Origin: Comamonadaceae bacterium
GTDB lineage: Bacteria; Pseudomonadota; Gammaproteobacteria; Burkholderiales; Burkholderiaceae_C
DNA length: 11,527 nucleotides
Assembly: GCA_947454695.1 (NCBI GenBank)
Contig: CANGMW010000054.1
Span: forward strand, 1 to 11,527
Direction of reading: 5' to 3'
The translations under genes and the position numbers were made by a program. The notes beneath the pieces were generated by a model, which had not been told where the DNA came from, did not search any database, and worked only from the letters and a program-made list of their open reading frames with translations. Below, in pieces: positions 6,988 through 11,527 of the stretch (its first letter is position 1; the number at the start of each line of letters is the position of its first letter).

Positions 6988-7857
6988 ATGAACAAACTGA
7001 CCGTGGCGCACGCCCACCCCTTTGACCACGCGATAGCCTTGCAGCCCATGGCGCCCACCGCACAGGCGACTGCGCCTGGGTCGAGCCGCGAGTGGCTGGG
7101 CCACACCAGCCCCGCTTACGCCAATATGGTTGGCCCGTTTGGCGGCGTGACGGCAGCGCAAGCCTTGAACGCGGTGATGCACCACCCCGACCGTTTGGGT
7201 GAGCCGGTGTCCTTCACCGCTAACTTTGCAGCAGCACTGGCCGATGGTGAGTTCCGTGCACACGCCACGCCCGTGCGAACCAACCGTTCCACCCAGCACT
7301 GGCGGGTGGACCTCCTGCAGACCGACAGCCAGGGGGTGGAGTCGGTGGTACTCACGGCCACCGCCGTGACGGCAGCACGGCGCAAAACCTGGAGCGCGGT
7401 CGATGCCGTCATGCCCCGTGTGCCGCGTCCGCATGACATCGAACGTGCAGCGTCGCCACGCCCCGTGCCCTGGTTGCAGCGCTATGACATGCGACCCTGT
7501 GCCGGCGAACTGCCCCAGACCTGGGACGGTGCCGAGGCGGACAGCCTCTCGCAGTTGTGGATGCGCGATGATCCGCCGCGTCCGCTGGACTTTTGTGGTC
7601 TGCTCGCACTGGCCGATGTGTTCTACCCGCGCGTCTGGCGCCGGCGTGCCCTGCTCACACCGGTGGGCACCGTGTCCATGACCGTGTACTTTCATTCAGG
7701 CGCCGATGAGCTGGCCGCCACCGGCGAGGGCTACCTCTTAGGCCAGGCCCGGGCACAATCTTTCTTCAATGGATTTTTTGACCAGAGCGCGGAGCTCTGG
7801 AACGAAGCCGGCCACTTGCTGGCCACCACCCACCAGATTGTTTACTTCAAGGAATAA
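6988..7857 (+). CDS. Acyl-CoA thioesterase, double-hotdog (TesB-like/4HBT_3) family
   Basis: A protein of 289 residues with two tandem hotdog folds. The first spans about 35-130 (SREWLGHTSPAYANMVGPFGGVTAAQAL opens it, with the GPFGG turn at 49-53). The second spans about 160-287 and ends in the strand THQIVYF. A TesB-like catalytic set may be present: Asp210 in LADVFYP, Thr228 in VGTVSMTVYFH and Gln283 in THQIVYF. These positions are matched by eye to the Asp/Thr/Gln triad known in E. coli TesB. It would hydrolyse acyl-CoA to free acid and CoA. Inside a beta-oxidation operon this probably recovers CoA from slow or dead-end intermediates. AGGGA (6974-6978) lies 9 bases upstream of the ATG. Its end carries the ribosome-binding site of the next gene, so the two are likely translationally coupled. 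The substrate is unknown. Confidence 0.82.
   Translation: MNKLTVAHAHPFDHAIALQPMAPTAQATAPGSSREWLGHTSPAYANMVGPFGGVTAAQALNAVMHHPDRLGEPVSFTANFAAALADGEFRAHATPVRTNRSTQHWRVDLLQTDSQGVESVVLTATAVTAARRKTWSAVDAVMPRVPRPHDIERAASPRPVPWLQRYDMRPCAGELPQTWDGAEADSLSQLWMRDDPPRPLDFCGLLALADVFYPRVWRRRALLTPVGTVSMTVYFHSGADELAATGEGYLLGQARAQSFFNGFFDQSAELWNEAGHLLATTHQIVYFKE
7849..7853 (+). promoter_or_regulatory. Ribosome-binding site of the crotonase gene, inside the thioesterase gene
   Basis: AAGGA lies within the last codons of the thioesterase gene, 9 bases before the ATG at 7863. The two genes are 5 bases apart, so translation of the second probably depends on the first. Confidence 0.7.
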
Positions 7858-7862
7858 GCACC

Positions 7863-8630
7863 ATGTCCGACATCCTCGTTCACACCGAAGCCGGCGTCAC
7901 CACCATCAGCTTTAACCGCCTGGAGCGCAAAAACTCCATCACCTCCGACATGTACGCCAGCATGGCCGACGCGCTGGTGCAGGCTGAGGCGGATGCCTCG
8001 GTGCGCGTGGTGGTGTTTCAGGGCCATGAAACCGTGTTCTGTGCCGGCAATGACATCGGCGACTTCCAAAAGCCGCCGGCGCAGGGCGAGGGCGAGCGCC
8101 CGGTGTTCCGATTCCTGCACGGCATCGCGTCCTTCAGCAAGCCCGTGATCGCCGCTGTGTGCGGTCCGGCGGTGGGCATCGGCACCACCATGCTGTTCCA
8201 TTGCGATTTGGTCTATGCCGGCGACAACGCGGCCTTCTCCATGCCTTTTGTGAACCTGGGTCTGTGCCCCGAGGCCGCCTCAAGCTTGTTGGTGCCGCAG
8301 ATGTTCGGCTACCACCGCGCCGCCGAAGCGTTGCTCATGGGCGAGCCCTTCTTTGCCGAAGCCGCCCTCGAAGTAGGTCTGGCCAACCGCGTGGTGCCGC
8401 CCACCGAAGCCAATGCCTACGCGCAGGCGCAGGCCCGCAAGCTGGCCGCCAAGCCGCTGAGCTCGCTCATTCAGACCAAGCGTCTGATGAAAAAAGGTCA
8501 GATGGCCCAAGTCCATGCGCATATGGACGAAGAAGCCATCAGCTTTGGCCGCATGCTCAGCGAGCCCGCTGCCCGCGAAGCCTTCGGCGCCTTCATGGAA
8601 AAACGCAAGCCCGATTTCAGCAAGGTGTGA
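7863..8630 (+). CDS. Enoyl-CoA hydratase/isomerase family protein, probable delta3,delta2-enoyl-CoA isomerase
   Basis: A single-domain crotonase-fold protein of 255 residues. The oxyanion-hole segment FCAGNDIGDF (59-68) and the second glycine-rich segment GPAVGIGTTM (101-110) place it in the family. The hydratase motif GGGCE is replaced by VGIGTT, so the first hydratase glutamate is missing. One acidic residue, Glu137 in NLGLCPEAASS, lies where the ECI2/PECI family of delta3,delta2-enoyl-CoA isomerases has its catalytic glutamate (LGQSPEGCSS in the human protein, from memory). The preceding FSMPF segment also resembles that family. I therefore read it as an isomerase that moves cis/trans-3 double bonds to trans-2 for entry into the FadN-type hydratase, rather than as a second hydratase. 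It is the last gene before the terminator at 8651. Family assignment is firm; the isomerase reading is moderate. Automatic annotation will probably say enoyl-CoA hydratase. Confidence 0.85.
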   Translation: MSDILVHTEAGVTTISFNRLERKNSITSDMYASMADALVQAEADASVRVVVFQGHETVFCAGNDIGDFQKPPAQGEGERPVFRFLHGIASFSKPVIAAVCGPAVGIGTTMLFHCDLVYAGDNAAFSMPFVNLGLCPEAASSLLVPQMFGYHRAAEALLMGEPFFAEAALEVGLANRVVPPTEANAYAQAQARKLAAKPLSSLIQTKRLMKKGQMAQVHAHMDEEAISFGRMLSEPAAREAFGAFMEKRKPDFSKV

Positions 8631-8650
8631 GCCCGGTTGAAGCCGCGATA

Positions 8651-8678
8651 GCACCCCGGAAACGGGGTGTTTTATTTT
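8651..8678 (+). terminator. Intrinsic terminator ending the beta-oxidation operon
   Basis: The seven-base stem CACCCCG (8652-8658) pairs with CGGGGTG (8663-8669) around a stable GAAA tetraloop, with a further G-U closing pair. It is followed by TTTTATTTT (8670-8678). It lies 21 bases after the crotonase stop and divides the two acyl-CoA modules. Confidence 0.88.
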
Positions 8679-8683
8679 CACAA

Positions 8684-8718
8684 AGCAAACGCTTGCTAAA
8701 AATAAAATAGTTTGCTAA
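8684..8718. promoter_or_regulatory. Operator with three half-sites upstream of the second TetR gene
   Basis: AGCAAAC (8684-8690) is followed by TTGCTAA (8693-8699) and again by GTTTGCTAA (8710-8718). The first two face each other as an AGCAA/TTGCT inverted repeat with a 4-base centre. The first and third form a perfect 7-base inverted repeat (AGCAAAC/GTTTGCT) with 19 bases between. The second and third are direct repeats of TTGCTAA, 18 bases apart start to start, nearly two helical turns. The AT-rich array lies between the terminator and the start codon, overlapping the likely promoter. It is a strong candidate for autoregulation by the TetR protein. Confidence 0.6.
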
Positions 8719-8721
8719 TCT
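8693..8721 (+). promoter_or_regulatory. Candidate promoter giving a leaderless tetR mRNA
   Basis: TTGCTA (8693-8698) could serve as -35 and TAATCT (8716-8721) as -10, with a 17-base spacer. Matches to sigma-70 consensus are modest (4/6 and 3/6). Transcription would begin at about 8728-8729, at the start codon itself, which fits the absence of a ribosome-binding site there. Both boxes fall inside the half-site array, so repressor binding would block polymerase. Confidence 0.35.
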
Positions 8722-8728
8722 GCCGGCC

Positions 8729-9493
8729 ATGGACACACTGGCCCGGCCAAAACTACCCGCAAAAAAAGCGCGCCGGCAAGCACCGCTGCCGCTGCGGCCA
8801 CCTGCACCAGCACCTGAACGTGCACGCGCACGCGCAGGCGTCGAGCTGGCTTCGCCCGCCGTGCACGCTGAGGCGGTGCGTCGCCCGAGAGGACGCCCCC
8901 GCAAAACGGTGGGCGAGCTCGATGAAGGTAACCGCCGGCGCATGCTGATCGACGCGGCTGCGCACCTGTTTCGCACCCAGGGCTTTGACGCCACCAGCAC
9001 GCGCGATATCGCCGCTGCCGCCGGCATGCACAGTGGCTCGCCCTTCTACCATTTCGAGAGCAAGAGCGCGCTGCTGTACACCATCATCAGCGACGGCATG
9101 GAGCAGGCCGCGCTCAGCCAGCAGCAGGCTTTGGCCATGTTGCCAGCCCGCTCGCCCGCGCGGGCGCAGCTGCGGGCGCTGATCCGTCACCATTTCGAGG
9201 TGCTGCTGGGTCCGCACAGCGATTTCATTCCCGTCATGCTCTATGAGTGGCGCGCGCTCGATGCGGCGCAGCGTCAGCGCATTGCGCTGGTGAAAGACGC
9301 GTACGAAGCGGAATGGATGCCGGTGCTCAAGTCACTGGCGCGCAGCGGCGCTTTGCAGGCCGAGCCAGCGGTGGCGCGTTTGTTTATTTTTGGCGCGTTG
9401 AACTGGGCCGTGCAGTGGTACGACGCCCGGGGTGGCATGACCTTGGACCAATTGACCGAGCAGGCGCTCGCCCTGTTCATCCGGGAGGACTGA
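8729..9493 (+). CDS. TetR/AcrR-family regulator with AT-hook-like N-terminal extension
   Basis: The protein has 254 residues, longer than the usual 190-220. Residues 1-66 are a low-complexity Arg/Ala/Pro-rich extension ending in RRPRGRPRK (51-59), which has the GRP core and basic flanks of an AT-hook. The TetR DNA-binding domain follows (about 70-116), with the helix-turn-helix around TSTRDIAAAAGMHSGSPFYHF (89-109). The helical ligand domain covers about 120-250. No Shine-Dalgarno sequence precedes the ATG at 8729, so the message may be leaderless. In-frame GTG codons at 8861 and 8876 would give a shorter protein but also lack a good ribosome site. The stop shares a base with the SDR start (TGATG), so regulator, SDR and carboxylase genes form one operon. 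It probably represses its own transcript through the AT-rich half-sites upstream. The inducer is unknown; a CoA thioester is plausible from the neighbours. Confidence 0.87.
   Translation: MDTLARPKLPAKKARRQAPLPLRPPAPAPERARARAGVELASPAVHAEAVRRPRGRPRKTVGELDEGNRRRMLIDAAAHLFRTQGFDATSTRDIAAAAGMHSGSPFYHFESKSALLYTIISDGMEQAALSQQQALAMLPARSPARAQLRALIRHHFEVLLGPHSDFIPVMLYEWRALDAAQRQRIALVKDAYEAEWMPVLKSLARSGALQAEPAVARLFIFGALNWAVQWYDARGGMTLDQLTEQALALFIRED
9483..9489 (+). promoter_or_regulatory. Ribosome-binding site of the SDR gene, inside the tetR gene
   Basis: GGGAGGA lies in the last codons of the tetR gene and ends 3 bases before the ATG at 9493. Spacing is short, but the match is strong. It selects this start over in-frame codons inside tetR and implies translational coupling through the TGATG overlap. 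Confidence 0.7.
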
Positions 9494-10377
9494 TGTACCG
9501 ATCTGTATTTGCACCCGCGCTCTTACGCGACCAGGTGGTGGTGGTGACCGGCGGCGGCTCCGGCATCGGGCGCTGCACCGCGCATGAACTCGCACACTTG
9601 GGCTCGCATGTGGTGCTGGTGGGGCGCAAGCCAGAAAAACTGCAAGCCGTGCAAGCAGAAATTCTGCAAGACGGTGGCCAAGCCAGCTGGCAGGTGTGCG
9701 ACATCCGGCAGGAAGACGCGGTGGTGGCCTTGATTCAGAACGTGCTGCGCGCGCAGGGCCGCATCGATGCGCTGGTGAACAACGCCGGTGGCCAGTACTG
9801 GACACCGCTGGAAGCGATTTCTGCCAAAGGTTGGGAGGCGGTGATCAACACCAACCTCACCGGCGGTTTTCTGATGGCCCGTGAATGCTACCGGCAATGG
9901 ATGAGCGCGAACGGCGGTGCGGTGGTCAACATCGTGGCCGACATGTGGGGCTCCATGCCGGGCATGGGCCACAGCGGCGCAGCGCGCGCGGGCATGGTGA
10001 GCTTCACCGAAACCGCCGCGCTGGAGTGGGCAGCAAGTGGTGTGCGCGTGAACGCGGTGGCGCCGGGCTACATCGCCTCCAGCGGCATGGACCACTACCC
10101 GACCGAGATGGGCGATGTGCTGCGCGGCATGCGCAAGACCGTGCCGCAGGGCCGTTTTGGCAACGAGGCCGAGGTATCGGGCGCAATTGTGTTTTTGCTC
10201 AGTCCTGCTGCCAGCTTCATCACCGGCAGCACGCTGCGGGTGGACGGTGCACGCCCGCAGGGCCGCTTGGGCTGGCCCATGGGATTGCCCCTTGAGGCCG
10301 TGCAGCAGCGCGCGGCCGTCAAACCATTTGACGGCTTTCACCGCGCCAGCGTGCCCAAGGTGTTTCAAGAGAAGTGA
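9493..10377 (+). CDS. SDR family oxidoreductase, PECR-like (trans-2-enoyl-CoA reductase type)
   Basis: A 294-residue short-chain dehydrogenase/reductase. The cofactor motif TGGGSGIG is at 19-26, and NNAGG is at 96-100. Arg45 right after the second strand (VLVGRKPEK) suggests NADP(H). The canonical catalytic YxxxK is absent. The segment is HSGAARAG (160-167), which puts Ser161 and Arg165 at the Tyr and Lys positions, and the usual catalytic serine strand reads NIVADMWG. HSGAARAG, the following ALEWAASGVRVNAVAPG and later LLSPAASFITG are, from memory, nearly identical to human peroxisomal trans-2-enoyl-CoA reductase (PECR), related to 2,4-dienoyl-CoA reductases. A role in reducing an unsaturated acyl-CoA is therefore likely, though a non-catalytic or altered mechanism is possible. 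The C-terminus (about 255-294) extends beyond the core fold. It is coupled to tetR upstream and lies 5 bases before the carboxylase gene. Confidence 0.85.
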   Translation: MYRSVFAPALLRDQVVVVTGGGSGIGRCTAHELAHLGSHVVLVGRKPEKLQAVQAEILQDGGQASWQVCDIRQEDAVVALIQNVLRAQGRIDALVNNAGGQYWTPLEAISAKGWEAVINTNLTGGFLMARECYRQWMSANGGAVVNIVADMWGSMPGMGHSGAARAGMVSFTETAALEWAASGVRVNAVAPGYIASSGMDHYPTEMGDVLRGMRKTVPQGRFGNEAEVSGAIVFLLSPAASFITGSTLRVDGARPQGRLGWPMGLPLEAVQQRAAVKPFDGFHRASVPKVFQEK

Positions 10378-10382
10378 GCGTC

Positions 10383-11527
10383 ATGACCCCATCGAACTGG
10401 AATGCCCAGTCACCCCAAGCGGTGCAGCGCAGAGAAGCCATGCTCGCGCGCATTGCGCAACTGCGTGCGCTGGAGGCGCGTGCCAGCGAAGCGTCGGCCA
10501 AGTCGCAGCCGGTGTTTGACAAACGCGGCCAGCTCTTGCCGCGGCAACGGGTCGCGCTGCTGCTGGACCCGGGTCGCCCCTGGCTGCCGCTGGCCACGCT
10601 CGCCGGTTACCTGCAAGACGTGAAAGACCCGGACCAATCGGTGCCCGGTGGCGGCATGGTGGCGGGCATTGGTTTTGTCTCGGGTGTGCGCTGCATGGTG
10701 GTGGCCAGTGACTCGGGGATTGAAGCGGGCGCGATCCAGGCCATGGGTCTGGAAAAAATTCTGCGCGTGCAGGAGATCGCGCTGGAAAACAAATTGCCTT
10801 TCGTGCATTTGGTGGAGAGTGCCGGGGCCAACCTCATGCGCTACCGCGTAGAGGGCTTTGTGCACGGCGGTGCCTTGTTTCGCAACCTCGCACGTCTCTC
10901 CGCCGCAGGCCTGCCGGTCATCACGGTGCAACACGGCTCGGGCACGGCGGGGGGTGCTTACATGCCGGGCCTGAGCGATGTGGTGATCATGGTGCGTGGC
11001 CGCTCGCGCGCGTTTCTCGCGGGACCCCCTTTGCTCAAGGCCGCCACTGGCGAGGTGGCGACTGAAGAGGAACTGGGCGGCGCTGAGATGCACACCAGCG
11101 TGTCAGGTTTGGGCGAGTACCTGGCCGAAGACGACCGTGAGGCCATTGGCCTGGCGCGTCAGGTGCTGGCGCATCTGGACTGGCCGCGCGAAGCGGATTC
11201 TCCGGCGCGGGTCGCACCAGCCCCACGTTTCCCCGCCGACGACTTGCTGGGCTTGATGTCCGACGACTTGCGCCAGCCGGTGGACATGCGCGAGGTGATG
11301 CTGCGGCTGGCCGATGACTCCGAGGTGCTGGAATTCAAAGCCTTGTATGGTGCCGCCACCCTGTGCGCGCAGGCGCGTATCCAGGGGCACGCGGTCGGCT
11401 TCATCAGCAACAACGGACCCATCGATGTGGCTGGCGCCAACAAGGCCACGCACTTCATCCAGTGGATGTGCCAGCTCGGCCACCCGATCGTGTACCTGCA
11501 AAACACCACCGGCTATATGGTGGGCAA
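10383..11527 (+). CDS. Biotin-dependent acyl-CoA carboxylase beta (carboxyltransferase) subunit, methylcrotonyl/geranyl-CoA lineage, 3' end missing
   Basis: The reading frame is open from the ATG at 10383 to the window end: 381 residues of an expected 530 or so. AGAGAAG (10368-10374) lies 8 bases upstream of the start. The N-terminal carboxyltransferase domain includes LVESAGANL (143-151), GSGTAGGAYMPGLSD (185-199), FLAGPPLLKAATGEV (211-225) and LGGAEMHTSVSG (231-242). The C-terminal domain starts about 285 and includes VGFISNNGPI and YLQNTTGYMVG, where it is cut. The subunit transfers CO2 from carboxybiotin on a partner alpha subunit to an acyl-CoA. GSxTAGGAYxPxxSD is the form found in methylcrotonyl- and geranyl-CoA carboxylases; propionyl- and acetyl-CoA enzymes have GPCAGGAVYSPALTD. 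A gamma-carboxylation of an alpha,beta-unsaturated acyl-CoA is therefore likely. Gly162, in the H-G-G stretch, may mark a geranyl-type pocket. The alpha subunit, dehydrogenase and hydratase expected next are not in the window. Confidence 0.88.
   Translation, partial: MTPSNWNAQSPQAVQRREAMLARIAQLRALEARASEASAKSQPVFDKRGQLLPRQRVALLLDPGRPWLPLATLAGYLQDVKDPDQSVPGGGMVAGIGFVSGVRCMVVASDSGIEAGAIQAMGLEKILRVQEIALENKLPFVHLVESAGANLMRYRVEGFVHGGALFRNLARLSAAGLPVITVQHGSGTAGGAYMPGLSDVVIMVRGRSRAFLAGPPLLKAATGEVATEEELGGAEMHTSVSGLGEYLAEDDREAIGLARQVLAHLDWPREADSPARVAPAPRFPADDLLGLMSDDLRQPVDMREVMLRLADDSEVLEFKALYGAATLCAQARIQGHAVGFISNNGPIDVAGANKATHFIQWMCQLGHPIVYLQNTTGYMVG

Noticed and set aside
6256..7695. 479-codon open frame on the - strand opposite fadA and the thioesterase gene
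   Set aside because: Same shadow composition; it spans the intergenic gap of two real genes and shows no family signature.
8703..8708. TAAAAT as a -10 box for the second tetR promoter
   Set aside because: It is a good hexamer, but there is no acceptable -35 at 16-18 bases upstream. It was kept only as part of the AT-rich operator region.
9247..9492. Upstream extension of the SDR frame inside tetR
   Set aside because: The added 82 residues are an out-of-frame reading of the tetR gene. GGGAGGA at 9483-9489 and the SDR N-terminus support 9493.
9523..10368. 281-codon open frame on the - strand opposite the SDR gene
   Set aside because: His-rich shadow translation; the + strand encodes a clear SDR with cofactor motif.
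1..11527. Insertion sequences, tRNAs, CRISPR repeats, phage or toxin-antitoxin genes
   Set aside because: No transposase, repeat array, tRNA-like cloverleaf or such gene was seen on either strand. The window is compact metabolic DNA.

Overview
The window looks like chromosomal DNA of a Gram-negative, GC-rich betaproteobacterium, most likely Burkholderiales/Comamonadaceae (Rhodoferax, Polaromonas or Limnohabitans-like). This is an inference from base composition, protein flavour and gene order. All recognisable genes lie on the + strand. Coding is nearly continuous, and no mobile elements, tRNAs, rRNAs or CRISPR repeats are visible.

Region 1 (1-205) is the 3' end of a fumarylacetoacetate-hydrolase-family gene, followed by a strong intrinsic terminator. 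Region 2 (about 206-8678) reads as one fatty-acid beta-oxidation operon ending at a second intrinsic terminator. Its order is: TetR regulator, long (598 aa) acyl-CoA dehydrogenase, small exported DUF2147 protein, FadN-type hydroxyacyl-CoA dehydrogenase/enoyl-CoA hydratase, FadA-type thiolase, double-hotdog acyl-CoA thioesterase, and a crotonase-fold protein whose active-site pattern resembles a delta3,delta2-enoyl-CoA isomerase. Together these would oxidise an acyl-CoA, hydrate and re-oxidise it, cleave off acetyl-CoA, shift misplaced double bonds and hydrolyse stalled CoA esters.

Region 3 (8679-11527, cut by the window end) is a second, separately promoted acyl-CoA module. It starts with a TetR regulator that has a basic, AT-hook-like N-terminal extension and no Shine-Dalgarno site. 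Next comes an SDR of the peroxisomal trans-2-enoyl-CoA reductase (PECR) type lacking the canonical YxxxK. Last is the first 381 residues of a biotin-dependent acyl-CoA carboxylase beta subunit of the methylcrotonyl-/geranyl-CoA carboxylase lineage. This order (regulator, SDR, carboxylase beta) resembles the start of leucine/isovalerate (liu) or acyclic terpene (atu) degradation clusters. The rest of the cluster lies outside the window.

I do not see a clearly new kind of system. The best leads are the second module (substrate, unusual SDR, leaderless AT-hook TetR with its half-site array) and the exported DUF2147 protein embedded in a beta-oxidation operon.
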